A stretch of DNA of 64,000 nt from Antedon bifida (Eukaryota; Echinodermata; Crinoidea; Comatulida; Antedonidae): positions 16,928,501 through 16,992,500 of the forward strand of contig OY727094.1 of the NCBI GenBank assembly GCA_963402885.1, read 5' to 3'. A program made the translations under genes and the position numbers. Below the pieces are notes generated by a model, which made no database searches, was not told the origin of the DNA, and worked only from the letters and a program-made list of their open reading frames with translations. Positions 22,751 through 35,990 of the stretch are shown here, in pieces. The stretch's first letter is position 1. Every line of letters begins with the position of its first letter.

Positions 22751-23911
22751 CTTTCTTTCAGGGCTTAAAAATTAAGGTTCGGATTTCCCTCTTTACACTA
22801 TAGGCCTACAATTTCTATTATTCCTTTGTACACCAACTAAATTGTACTGAGGTTTAAATATCATTTAAAACTGCGTTTTGCTAGAATGAAATCCATTAAA
22901 AATAGTTCTTAGAATATTTATTTAAAACGTGTTACACTTGTATTGATGATGAATAAAATGTGGGTGTGATAACAATCTAAAAAAGCCTGGGAATTCATTA
23001 TTGGCTGTTTGAACTGCCAGCCCTAATATTCTGGTACTAGTAGTAGTGCACGCTTGTGGTTGTTAAAACTGTAGAAGGAATATGTTGTTACTAGATCCAT
23101 GTTACTGGTTGTTTAAACAACCCTTCACAGTTGTAGTGCATGTCATTGGTCATTCATAAGAAATGGAAAACACTTTAATAAGTACAAATATAGTGTAGTG
23201 AGTGTGTCATGTTGTTTAAAAGTGCACAAATAAAAAAAACAAATGAGTCTGGGAGAACCTGTAATTGTGATTTGTTAAAGAGCACAGAAGAGATAACTCC
23301 TTTCTTGTACATTCCAGAGTGCATGTTATTAGTCATTTTATATGTCAAAGACAGAGTATTCTATTTGTGCATGTTGTGATTATATGCATAGACAGAATGT
23401 TCTTCACTAAGGCCCAATATTTGTCAAAAGCAGTATAAGCCCAAAAAAAAAAAATTGGAAAAATCTAATCACTAAATAAGTAGTGAAGATATATCAAAAT
23501 ATTTGTACGTTATTGGTCGTTTTATACGAAAACTTTAAAAAATATGGGCCAAGGGGCACGTTATTGGTCGTCCAGAGTTGGTCTTTATCTATTGGTAGAC
23601 ATTCTTCTCTTATTTTTTATTATTTCATTATCGTTTAGTATAGTTATCTGTTATGCATCTTGAAATGTTTTGATAAGGCGCAGTATAAATGGTTTATGTA
23701 TGTAATATGCACCCTTAAAAAGTAATAATTGAAAATAAAAAAGCAAATGAAAAAAAAATACTGTTAAAGTTTCAAATCAATCATCATCAAAGGTACATCT
23801 CTATTGACGTTAGATCATCATTTTTTAACATTTGAACATAATTTACATGAGACAACAATTTATCATATTTACTTTAATGTGTGTCTGTTTATTTAATTAA
23901 CTAATTGTCAT
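22751..23911. other. Intronic non-coding stretch
   Basis: No coding sequence. A 'gttattggtc(a/g)t' word recurs at about 23329, 23504 and 23560, hinting at an eroded tandem repeat. 'ataaggcgcagtataaatgg' near 23672 resembles the 3' tail of some SINE/LINE families. Confidence 0.35.
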
Positions 23912-26900
23912 AGTGACATTGTTATTAAGTACAGTATGTAGAGGAATCATTAAGAAACAAATCAAGCTACTGTATAGTGACATTGTTATTAAGTACAGTA
24001 CTGTAGAGGAATCATTAAGAAACAAATTAAGCTACTGTATGGTGACATTGTTATTAAGTACAGTACTGTAGAGGAATCATTATGAAACAAATAAAGCTAC
24101 TGTATGGTGACATTGTTATTAAGTACAGTACTGTAGAGGAATCATTAAGAAACAAATCAAGCTACTGTATGGTGACATTGTTATTAAGTACAGTACTGTT
24201 GAGGAATCATTAAGAAACAAATCAAGCTACTGTATAGTGACATTGTTATTAAGTACAGTACTGTAGAGGAATCATTAAGAAACAAATCAAGCTACTGTAT
24301 GCTGACATTGTTATTAAGTACAGTACTGTAGAGGAATCATTAAGAAACAAATCAAGCTACTGTATGGTGACATTGTTATTAAGTACAGTACTGTAGAGGA
24401 ATCATTAAGAAACAAATCAAGCTACTGTATGGTGACATTGTTATTAAGTACAGTACTGTAGAGGAATCATTAAGAAACAAATCAAGCTACTGTATAGTGA
24501 CATTGTTATTAAGTACAGTACTGTAGAGGAATCATTAAGAAACAAATTAAGCTACTGTATGGTGACATTGTTATTAAGTACAGTACTGTAGAGGAATCAT
24601 TAAGAAACAAATTAAGCTACTGTATGGTGACATTGTTATTAAGTACAGTACTGTAGAGGAATCATTAAGAAACAAATCAAGCTACTGTATGGTGACATTG
24701 TTATTAAGTACAGTACTGTTGAGGAATCATTAAGAAACAAATCAAGCTACTGTATAGTGACATTGTTATTAAGTACAGTACTGTAGAGGAATCATTAAGA
24801 AACAAATCAAGCTACTGTATGCTGACATTGTTATTAAGTACAGTACTGTAGAGGAATCATTAAGAAACAAATCAAGCTACTGTATGGTGACATTGTTATT
24901 AAGTACAGTACTGTAGAGGAATCATTAAGAAACAAATCAAGCTACTGTATGGTGACATTGTTATTAAGTACAGTACTGTAGAGGAATCATTAAGAAACAA
25001 ATCAAGCTACTGTATAGTGACATTGTTATTAAGTACAGTACTGTAGAGGAATCATTAAGAAACAAATCAAGCTACTGTATGGTGACATTGTTATTAAGTA
25101 CAGTACTGTAGAGGAATCATTAAGAAACAAATTAAGCTACTGTATGGTGACATTGTTATTAAGTACAGTACTGTAGAGGAATCATTATGAAACAAATAAA
25201 GCTACTGTATGGTGACATTGTTATTAAGTACAGTACTGTAGAGGAATCATTAAGAAACAAATCAAGCTACTGTATGGTGACATTGTTATTAAGTACAGTA
25301 CTGTTGAGGAATCATTAAGAAACAAATCAAGCTACTGTATAGTGACATTGTTATTAAGTACAGTACTGTAGAGGAATCATTAAGAAACAAATCAAGCTAC
25401 TGTATGCTGACATTGTTATTAAGTACAGTACTGTAGAGGAATCATTAAGAAACAAATCAAGCTACTGTATGGTGACATTGTTATTAAGTACAGTACTGTA
25501 GAGGAATCATTAAGAAACAAATCAAGCTACTGTATGGTGACATTGTTATTAAGTACAGTACTGTAGAGGAATCATTAAGAAACAAATCAAGCTACTGTAT
25601 AGTGACATTGTTATTAAGTACAGTACTGTAGAGGAATCATTAAGAAACAAATCAAGCTACTGTATGGTGACATTGTTATTAAGTACAGTACTGTAGAGGA
25701 ATCATTAAGAAACAAATCAAGCTACTGTATGGTGACATTGTTATTAAGTACAGTACTGTAGAGGAATCATTAAGAAACAAATCAAGCTACTGTATAGTGA
25801 CATTGTTAATAAGTACAGTACTGTTGAGGAATCATTAAGAAACAAATTAAGCTACTGTATGGTGACATTGTTATTAAGTACAGTACTGTAGAGGAATCAT
25901 TAAGAAACAAATCAAGCTACTGTATAGTGACATTGTTATTAAGTACAGTACTGTAGAGGAATCATTAAGAAACAAATCAAGCTACTGTATGGTGACATTG
26001 TTATTAAGTACAGTACTGTTGAGGAATCATTAAGAAACAAATCAAGCTACTGTATGGGGACATTGTTATTAAGTACAGTACTGTTGAGGAATCATTAAGA
26101 AACAAATCAAGCTACTGTATGGTGACATTGTTATTAAGTACAGTACTGTAGAGAAATCAATAAGAAACAAATCAAGCTACTGTATAGTGACATTGTTATT
26201 AAGTACAGTACTGTAGAGGAATCATTAAGAAACAAATCAAGCTACTGTATGGTGACATTGTTATTAAGTACAGTACTGTAGAGAAATCAATAAGAAACAA
26301 ATCAAGCTACTGTATGGTGACATTGTTATTAAGTACAGTACTGTAGAGGAATCATTAAGAAACAAATCAAGCTACTGTATGGTGACATTGTTATTAAGTA
26401 CAGTACTGTAGAGGAATCATTAAGAAACAAATCAAGCTACTGTATAGTGACATTGTTAATAAGTACAGTACTGTTGAGGAATCATTAAGAAACAAATTAA
26501 GCTACTGTATGGTGACATTGTTATTAAGTACAGTACTGTAGAGGAATCATTAAGAAACAAATCAAGCTACTGTATAGTGACATTGTTATTAAGTACAGTA
26601 CTGTAGAGGAATCATTAAGAAACAAATCAAGCTACTGTATGGTGACATAGTTATTAAGTACAGTATGTAGAGGAATCATTAAGAAACAAATCAAACTACT
26701 GTATGGTGACATTGTTATTAAGTACAGTACTGTAGAGGAATCATTAAGAAACAAATCAAGCTACTGTATGGTGACATTGTTATTAAGTACAGTACTGTAG
26801 AGGAATCATTAAGAAACAAATCAAGCTACTGTATGGTGACATTGTTATTAAGTACAGTACTGTAGAGAAATCAATAAGAAACAAATCAAGCTACTGTATG

Positions 26901-29900
26901 GTGACATTGTTATTAAGTACAGTATGTAGAGGAATCATTAAGAAACAAATCAAGCTACTGTATGGTGACATAGTTATTAAGTACAGTATGTAGAGGAATC
27001 AATAAGAAACAAATCAAGCTACTGTATGGTGACATTGTTATTAAGTACAGTATGTAGAGGAATCATTAAGAAACAAATCAAGCTACTGTATGGTGACATA
27101 GTTATTAAGTACAGTATGTAGAGGAATCATTAAGAAACAAATCAAGCTACTGTATAGTGACATTGTTATTAAGTACAGTACTGTAGAGGAATCATTAAGA
27201 AACAAATCAAGCTACTGTATGGTGACATAGTTATTAAGTACAGTATGTAGAGGAATCATTAAGAAACAAATCAAGCTACTGTATGGTGACATTGTTATTA
27301 AGTACAGTACTGTAGAGAAATCAATAAGAAACAAATCAAGCTACTGTATGGTGACATTGTTATTAAGTACAGTACTGTAGAGGAATCATTAAGAAACAAA
27401 TCAAGCTACTGTATAGTGACATTGTTATTAAGTACAGTACTGTTGAGGAATCAATAAGAAACAAATCAAGCTACTGTATGGTGACATTGTTATTAAGTAC
27501 AGTACTGTAGAGGAATCATTAAGAAACAAATCAAGCTACTGTATGGTGACATTGTTATTAAGTACAGTACTGTTGAGGAATCATTAAGAAACAAATCAAG
27601 CTACTGTATGGTGACATTGTTATTAAGTACAGTACTGTTGAGGAATCATTAAGAAACAAATCAAGCTACTGTATGGTGACATTGTTATTAAGTACAGTAC
27701 TGTAGAGGAATCATTAAGAAACAAATCAAGCTACTGTATAGTGACATTGTTATTAAGTACAGTACTGTAGAGAAATCAATAAGAAACAAATCAAGCTACT
27801 GTATGGTGACATTGTTATTAAGTACAGTACTGTTGAGGAATCATTAAGAAACAAATCAAGCTACTGTATAGTGACATTGTTATTAAGTACAGTACTGTAG
27901 AGAAATCAATAAGAAACAAATCAAGCTACTGTATGGTGACATTGTTATTAAGTACAGTACTGTTGAGGAATCATTAAGAAACAAATCAAGCTACTGTATA
28001 GTGACATTGTTATTAAGTACAGTACTGTAGAGAAATCAATAAGAAACAAATCAAGCTACTGTATGGTGACATTGTTATTAAGTACAGTACTGTAGAGGAA
28101 TCATTAAGAAACAAATCAAGCTACTGTATGGTGACATTGTTATTAAGTACAGTACTGTTGAGGAATCATTAAGAAACAAATCAAGCTACTGTATGGTGAC
28201 ATTGTTATTAAGTACAGTACTGTTGAGGAATCATTAAGAAACAAATCAAGCTACTGTATGGTGACATTGTTATTAAGTACAGTACTGTAGAGGAATCATT
28301 ATGAAACAAATCAAGCTACTGTATAGTGACATTGTTATTAAGTACAGTACTGTAGAGGAATCATTAAGAAACAAATCAAGCTACTGTATGGTGACATTGT
28401 TATTAAGCACAGTACTGTAGAGGAATCATTAAGAAACAAATCAAACTACTGTATGGTGACATTGTTATTAAGTACAGTACTGTAGAGGAATCATTAAGAA
28501 ACAAATCAAGCTACTGTATAGTGACATTGTTATTAAGTACAGTACTGTTGAGGAATCATTAAGAAACAAATCAAGCTACTGTATGGTGACATAGTTATTA
28601 AGTACAGTATGTAGAGGAATCATTAAGAAACAAATCAAGCTACTGTATGGTGACATAGTTATTAAGTACAGTACTGTAGAGGAATCATTAAGAAACAAAT
28701 CAAGCTACTGTATGGTGACATTGTTATTAAGTACAGTACTGTAGAGGAATCATTAAGAAACAAATCAAGCTACTGTATGGTGACATTGTTATTAAGTACA
28801 GTACTGTTGAGGAATCAATAAGAAACAAATCAAGCTACTGTATAGTGACATTGTTATTAAGTACAGTACTGTAGAGGAATCATTAAGAAACAAATCAAGC
28901 TACTGTATAGTGACATTGTTATTAAGTACAGTACTGTAGAGGAATCATTAAGAAACAAATTAAGCTACTGTATGGTGACATTGTTATTAAGTACAGTACT
29001 GTAGAGGAATCATTAAGAAACAAATCAAGCTACTGTATAGTGACATTGTTATTAAGTACAGTACTGTAGAGGAATCATTATGAAACAAATCAAGCTACTG
29101 TATAGTGACATTGTTATTAAGTACAGTACTGTAGAGGAATCATTAAGAAACAAATCAAGCTACTGTATGGTGACATTGTTATTAAGTACAGTACTGTTGA
29201 GGAATCATTAAGAAACAAATCAAGCTACTGTATAGTGACATTGTTATTAAGTACAGTACTGTTGAGGAATCAATAAGAAACAAATCAAGCTACTGTATAG
29301 TGACATTGTTATTAAGTACAGTACTGTAGAGGAATCAATAAGAAACAAATCAAGCTACTGTATAGTGACATTGTTATTAAGTACAGTACTGTAGAGGAAT
29401 CATTAAGAAACAAATCAAGCTACTGTATAGTGACATTGTTATTAAGTACAGTACTGTAGAGGAATCATTAAGAAACAAATTAAGCTACTGTATGGTGACA
29501 TTGTTATTAAGTACAGTACTGTAGAGGAATCATTATGAAACAAATCAAGCTACTGTATGGTGACATTGTTATTAAGTACAGTACTGTAGAGGAATCATTA
29601 AGAAACAAATCAAGCTACTGTATAGTGACATTGTTATTAAGTACAGTACTGTAGAGGAATCATTAAGAAACAAATCAAGCTACTGTATGGTGACATTGTT
29701 ATTAAGTACAGTACTGTAGAGGAATCATTAAGAAACAAATCAAGCTACTGTATAGTGACATTGTTATTAAGTACAGTACTGTAGAGGAATCATTAAGAAA
29801 CAAATCAAGCTACTGTATGGTGACATTGTTATTAAGTACAGTACTGTAGAGGAATCATTAAGAAACAAATCAAGCTACTGTATAGTGACATTGTTATTAA

Positions 29901-30536
29901 GTACAGTACTGTTGAGGAATCATTAAGAAACAAATCAAGCTACTGTATAGTGACATTGTTATTAAGTACAGTACTGTAGAGGAATCATTAAGAAACAAAT
30001 CAAGCTACTGTATGGTGACATTGTTATTAAGTACAGTACTGTAGAGGAATCATTAAGAAACAAATCAAGCTACTGTATAGTGACATTGTTATTAAGTACA
30101 GTACTGTAGAGGAATCAGTAAGAAACAAATCAAGCTACTGTATGGTGACATTGTTATTAAGTACAGTACTGTAGAGGAATCATTAAGAAACAAATCAAGC
30201 TACTGTATAGTGACATTGTTATTAAGTACAGTACTGTTGAGGAATCATTAAGAAACAAATCAAGCTACTGTATAGTGACATTGTTATTAAGTACAGTACT
30301 GTAGAGGAATCATTAAGAAACAAATCAAGCTACTGTATGGTGACATTGTTATTAAGTACAGTACTGTTGAGGAATCATTAAGAAACAAATCAAGCTACTG
30401 TATAGTGACATTGTTATTAAGTACAGTACTGTAGAGGAATCATTAAGAAACAAATCAAGCTACTGTATGGTGACATTGTTATTAAGTACAGTACTGTTGA
30501 GGAATCATTAAGAAACAAATCAAGCTACTGTATGGT
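23912..30536. repeat. 65-bp satellite array, about 102 copies (6.6 kb)
   Basis: The monomer reads GGTGACATTGTTATTAAGTA, CAGTACTGTAGAGGAATCAT, TAAGAAACAAATCAAGCTAC, TGTAT. Each monomer holds the 12-bp perfect palindrome TACAGTACTGTA. Variants are few and recurrent: TATAGTGAC or TATGGTGAC or TATGCTGAC, TGTAGAGG or TGTTGAGG, and TACAGTATGTAG (two bases shorter). The monomer is almost free of random mutations, so the array is kept uniform by recent unequal exchange or gene conversion. It lies in the intron between ankyrin exons 32388 and 20141. Stops are present in all frames, so it is not coding. Confidence 0.97.
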
Positions 30537-31749
30537 CAAATAAATTCATTTTAATCAGAAATAGTATGTGACTGAAAAACCTGATCAATAGAATAGTTGT
30601 ATTATGTGACAAAAAGCTATTCCACAGTTAAGTTAAATGCAATTATTACCTCTATGATCTTATAGCATAGAGAGTGACCATGCAAACAAAATTAAATTAA
30701 GACTCAACATTTTTTTACAATTTGTAACTACTGATGATTCATATAGGTCTTATTATTAAAAATAGGCATTACATATCAAATACCTTCTACTATACTATAT
30801 AATAAGTAAAAACTTTCAACATTACTTTATTGGAGATATTGTGATAGCATTGTAATAGGCTTTGCTATTTATGTACTGTAGTGTTGACTTGTTCAATAGT
30901 TTAAATATCGATGAAAATGTGAAGAATAACTTTATAAATCAAACTTAACATAATAATTATTTAATTTTAAAATGTTCTCATGTTTTACTGTTTCACTATT
31001 GTTGTAATATCCTGTAATTATCACACTTTCAAATATTTGTCAAACAAATTATAAGTGACAGGTTATTCCAAAGTGATACAAACTATATAAAGTGCATTGT
31101 TTATTACAAAGTGTGATAGTATACATCTTCTTGATATAATACTTCATAATTGTTTTCATCATCATTGTGTTCATTACTATACATGTGGTATTTAGCATTG
31201 GTTATTGACAGAGTTGTACAATTGGAATCTTGTAGACAATCAATTGATTGTGCTAAGTGCTGCTTATTATCTAGCCTACTATGCACATAAACAAAAATAC
31301 ATAATAGATGTATGTAATTATTTGTTTAATAATTCATGGGATTAAAAATAAATGAATTAATGAAAACTACTATATAAGAAATTGTTTTCCTTTCATTTAT
31401 AGACCAAACAATTTAGTATAATTCAAACTAATATTGAAGAGCGAGGTTCACAGTCGTAAATTTAGATCTAGAGAGCAATGCATTATGTAGAAATTAAAAT
31501 GTAGCTTACTCAAGAATTGTTGGCTACACTTGTGTGCATCGTTATCAATGTATTGTTGAACTAATTTAATTGCCTTGAAATTTGCAATTTCTTGATTATA
31601 ACCACAATACTGTTAAGCTTCAAGTAAAGCAATTTTTTCTCATAAACTGTTTAACACCAAAAAATAAAAATTACAAGTTTTTTTTTGGTTATGTGACCTT
31701 TTAGCAATTTACAATCCGTTTTAAATTTTAACCAAGATTAGCTAGAATA
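30537..31749. other. Intronic non-coding stretch
   Basis: AT-rich; a 60-codon minus-strand open frame at 31104-31286 has no recognisable domain and no convincing splice context. Nothing else seen. Confidence 0.45.
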
Positions 31750-32830
31750 CTGTAGATTTTGAAAATTTAAATAATAATAATACTGCATTTTAATTAGCCC
31801 ATACAAATTAGAATGTTGTAGATTGTTGAAAGTTTCAAATTATAACAATGGTTTCAACTAACATTTAACACAAGGCTGTAGGAGCAACTCAATTGTAAAT
31901 ATGATATGCTGCCATTGGTTAAATTTAAACAACTTAGGATCTTCAAAATTATACAGAACAATATACCACCAAAAATATGAAATTTTGTATAATATATGTG
32001 TGTGTATATGTAATATATATTTTGTCAAAATATTATTATGGTGTTATGGGCTTATGTATTTGCTCTAATTTTAGGTAAGAAGAGCCCTTCTATCAAAAGT
32101 AATCCTCACAACCTTTCATTTCAGCATAGATATATCATTTTAATCTAGAAATATCCTTAAAATATAAAGAGCAAAGGAATCAAGGTGAAGGTTGATGATA
32201 GACATGATTCATATTCACAACTTTTTTTTTAAATGTACATTTTTTTTTTAAACTTATATTAACAAATGTTATTCCTGTTATCATAACCTGCCTAATACTA
32301 AAATACAGTTTAATATTCAAAAGAAGTTTATGCTATGAAAAGTGTTATGAGTATTCTATTGAATGTTATCAATTTATAAAAACATACTGACTATACCATC
32401 AATAAGTTGATGGCAGATGGCTGCATTACCTACAGCAGCAGCACACATCAACGCTGTAGTGCCATCCTATTGAAAATATTAAATAATAAACAAAGTTACA
32501 AAACATGTACATCTTATTCCTTAATATCTAAACAAAAAAATGACTAATAATCTTGTAAATAAATATCCTTAATTGATAACAGTTTATTACTTTGTTTTCA
32601 ATGTTGAAAGATATTTTTCTAATAACTAACAATCAACTTTAAATGATTATTTCTATAAGCATTGTAAAATGTATTGTTTGTGTAAACTATGCTTATGCTC
32701 ATGATCAAGGTATACTTGAATTCTGAAATATAAAACAGATAATACTAACTATATCATCTATAATCAATTTTATTTTGAAATAGTTGGGCAGAATGTAAAA
32801 GCTATTTTAAAATAAACCTTCATCCTACAT
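31750..32830 (-). repeat. Duplicated intron-exon block of the ankyrin gene, copy 2
   Basis: Aligns to 18594-20650 through intron, exon and intron (see copy 1). This copy is more compact, lacking the roughly 1 kb of extra sequence on the left side of the exon in copy 1. Confidence 0.7.
32388..32466 (-). CDS. Ankyrin-repeat exon, truncated or decayed
   Basis: The acceptor CTATAG-type junction (ATAG|GATGGC) opens DGTTALMCAAAVGNAAICHQ then LIDG, matching the first 24 residues of the repeat in the 20.2 kb exon. The conserved GANVNxQDK end is missing. Instead the sequence runs IVS and meets CA|GTATGT at 32387 (an earlier G|GTATAG is the alternative). Both donors leave phase 1, whereas the 20.2 kb exon begins in phase 0, so they do not join in frame. 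Either another exon lies between them (none was seen outside the satellite), or this exon is skipped or dead. The upstream exon at 37364-37438 ends in phase 0 and would join to it correctly. Confidence 0.7.
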
Positions 32831-34031
32831 ATTTTGAACAATTTTATAGTATTATTTTACAGTGCAATTATAAATCTGGAAAATTTATTTTAAATTTTAA
32901 ATTGTGTTGTAGCTGTTAATAACAGGTTTTCACTATTCAATTACACCACTCCAACTTGTAATAGGCATACTTGTTGATAATCATTTAGGCCTACCGATTA
33001 GTGTGTGTTTTGTGTGTAGGCATTTCTATTTTATACACAATTGTTGACAGAGTAATTATAACATCACCTTTTTACAATCATATTATTTTGCTGTGTCAAA
33101 AATATATCTAATAAAATTAATCAATTAAAACTTAATATCTGTATAACAAAAACAATATGGTATAATACTAATTTTCAGCATTGCTTTGATATACATTTAG
33201 GATCTATGAAATAATAACAGACAGTATATGTTATCATAATCATTGAAAGAATAACAATTATTATTGCTATTATACTATGTTATACCGACTGTAGTCAAGT
33301 ACTAAGGAAAAATTAGATAAATTAGGCCTGAACATAACATACTAATTATGTGCCAGTTATTACGAGCAAACATTTTTTAAGCTTTTATTGTGATTATTTG
33401 CCATCATTTATACAAGTTTAATTTGTTGATTCAGTTTACTATTTATTATTTGTGTAATGTATCTACCAGCCATAACCCAAATCTAATCTTAATAATTTCA
33501 TTCACAACATTTTCTTCTTGTGAACTTGGTTTGTTTATTTTAACAGTGCTAACATATTTTTAAACATCTTGAATTAAATGATCCACAAAATCCCTCTTGA
33601 ATCTCTAAAAGAAAGAGGATAAACATAGTTCTTGGTATCAATTTCTATAGTTTATTTACAATGTGCCTACTGTGTAGAGTTCACCAATAACTTTAAATAT
33701 TTCAGAATCAGAAAGACAAAGACACAAACATGCAGTAAAATAAATATAGAACAAAGTGATAGTAGAGTAAAACAACATTATATTCAATATTATTTTTATA
33801 AAATTTTTAAAATGTTGAGAGGATTAATGTTTTAATGTTTTAAGATTTAGAGTGTCATAAGGACTAAATATCAATCAATTTATTTGTAATTTAAATATTC
33901 TTATGTTTCCTCATCTTTATTGTTTCAAATTAATTAATCAAATTTCAGCATATCACTGGGCGGGTTAAATTCATGTTCTGTGCCTGTTGTGTTTATATAG
34001 TAAAAACAGTTCTTTCTGTCATGTTGCTCAA
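32831..34031. other. Intronic non-coding stretch
   Basis: AT-rich; a 67-codon plus-strand open frame at 33632-33835 shows no domain. Nothing else recognised. Confidence 0.45.
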
Positions 34032-34190
34032 CTTAAGCTATGTCTACACTATCACTAGACTAGTTTGATGTGCTCAAATATGGTGGTGATTTGCCCAAAT
34101 ATGGTAGTGATATGGCATCATCTTGTCCATATATGGGCACATTCCATTTTTTTGTCACATAAAGTTTAATAGTGTAAACAGAGCTTTATA
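34032..34190. mobile_element. Small TIR element (about 160 bp)
   Basis: 'ttaagctatgtctacactat' at 34033 is answered by the inverse of 'ataaagctctgtttacacta' at 34168-34190. Inside, 'caaatatggtggtgat' and 'caaatatggtagtgat' form a short direct repeat. MITE-like; no coding sequence. Confidence 0.6.
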
Positions 34191-34482
34191 ATGATCTAGT
34201 TAACATTTTTCCTAACATTGATATTTTTAGTTGTAATATACTTACACATTAATACTTATACAGCATTTAATGTCATTTTATTTAAATAACTTGAATAACT
34301 AAATCTGTTGAATTGTTAATGTTTAATGAATAGTTTTTTAATTATGTTAATATTTTTATCATGTAAATATGTTATATTGTATTTTTATTTCAATCCTGTA
34401 TTGGTGTTTTGAGACACTGTTGGGTCTTGAATAATTGAATACAATAAAATAGTAATACTGTAGTAATAAAACAGTCACTAGT

Positions 34483-34560
34483 CTGGTGGTTAAATCTGTA
34501 TACAACACAGAGCTTGAGCTGATAGGGTTTGATTTCAGCCTTAAGAAGCAGTGGGTAGTG
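34483..34560 (+). repeat. Decayed tRNA-derived SINE head
   Basis: CTAGTCTGGTGGTTAAATCT resembles a tRNA A-box region, and GGGTTTGATTTCAGCC, 45 bases on, a decayed B box. Spacing fits a tRNA. Acceptor stems do not pair, so this is a SINE or tRNA relic. Confidence 0.4.
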
Positions 34561-34811
34561 CACCAACATGTTGATAACTACTACAAGTAGTTTGTGTCAA
34601 TATCTATATTAATTTGCAAGTCAATCATTAACATTGATGACTGTCATTTGCCTCAGATGGACATTGATGTTCTTATTCAATGGAGTATAACATGGGAAAT
34701 TAATTTTCAAAATTATTTCTATATCACATGCTAAACATCTCATCACATATTTTTATCAGAAGAATGGTTGTATCTTTGAGAGAACACAAACTGATCAAAA
34801 TTGTTAATAAA

Positions 34812-34930
34812 TCCCAGGGGCGGATCCAGCCTTGAAAAATAGGGAGGGGGAAAAAGGGTTTGTGACAAAGTTTGAACAATCAGCCTCAGGAACTGGTGGT
34901 GGAGGGGGTGGCAAAAGGCCTCCAGTGTTC
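34812..34930. mobile_element. Possible hAT-type terminal fragment
   Basis: CAGGGGCGGATCCAG at 34814-34828 is like the terminal inverted repeats common to many animal hAT elements, followed by a G-rich stretch. No opposite end or target duplication was found. Confidence 0.3.
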
Positions 34931-35277
34931 TACCATGTTTTAGGCTCTTTTATTAAAAAAAAGTTAGTTTAGTTTGGTTAGGTTTTGTCAATTTGTTGAT
35001 GTTATGGTACATTTTATAAGTGGACAAATTGAATTGTTTGTTATGGGCCCACCGTTTCAAACTGCTATGTGAAATCCGTTCTTTCATGTAACAAAAATAC
35101 AAAAGCTGATGAGTTATATTATGTGCCTTAAAAAGGTAATCTATTTTCAAAAGAGAGAGAGAAAAATAGGCATTGTTTGTTAATATAAGCATGAATGATA
35201 ATGTAGGACTTTCAAAACCATTTACGTAGAAAATAAAGTAACTCTCTATAAGTAGAACTATCATAGTTTCTGACATT

Positions 35278-35538
35278 ATGTCAAAATCTAACAATAAAGT
35301 AGATTATGCAGGTCAGCCGAGTGGAAATAATAAAAGACCCTCGACTCGTGCTGTGGGCGCGATAAATCATGATGGTGAATCTACGCCCGCAGGCGAGAAA
35401 CAACTATCACGCCTTCCTAAAATCAATTGTATCTGTTTGTTCTTATCTCTTTTATTCAACATTTATTTAGAAACAGAAAATAAAAGAAATAAAAGAAGCA
35501 TTAACATTTACAATAACTTAAATGGTAACATTAAATAA
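35278..35538 (+). CDS. Unrecognised 86-codon open frame, doubtful
   Basis: The frame opens MSKSNNKVDYAGQPSGNNKR; the first 40 codons have more GC and CpG than the surroundings, then it dissolves into AT-rich low-complexity sequence (NKRNKRSIN). No domain is recognised and no clear splice site lies at the composition change. It may be the relic of a repeat rather than a gene. Confidence 0.15.
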   Translation: MSKSNNKVDYAGQPSGNNKRPSTRAVGAINHDGESTPAGEKQLSRLPKINCICLFLSLLFNIYLETENKRNKRSINIYNNLNGNIK

Positions 35539-35990
35539 GAAGTCTGTGAAGTGTAAAACTAAATCACCTAAATTAATCATTTTTTTCAAAGGATTGCTCC
35601 CATTTGGAATCTACTAATGTTTTGTATCAGATGGAATAATATTCCACAATTCATTAAACTAATAATAATATGTAAACTTTAGAAAATTTAAACTTGAAAA
35701 TACATGCACATGGGTATTACCTTTTCCTATTGCATGTATTATATTATTTATTATTATTTATTCAAGCAAAAGATACATTTTACAAAATATAATACAAATC
35801 AACAAATTAAACAAACATGAAGCAAGAAGGAAATATAAAATCATAGCTGCCAGGAAAGCACAAAAGCAGCCTAAGCCACTGTCACCAATTAGGTGTGTAC
35901 CTACATTATGCTTGTTGTGGCCAGGTCTTAAATGATGGCATGTTGCGCTTTATATATGAAACCCAAATAGTATAATTTCAGCTATTTTTA

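Noticed and set aside
23912-30536. CRISPR-like array
   Set aside because: Units are contiguous 65-bp monomers with no unique spacers, in a eukaryotic intron.
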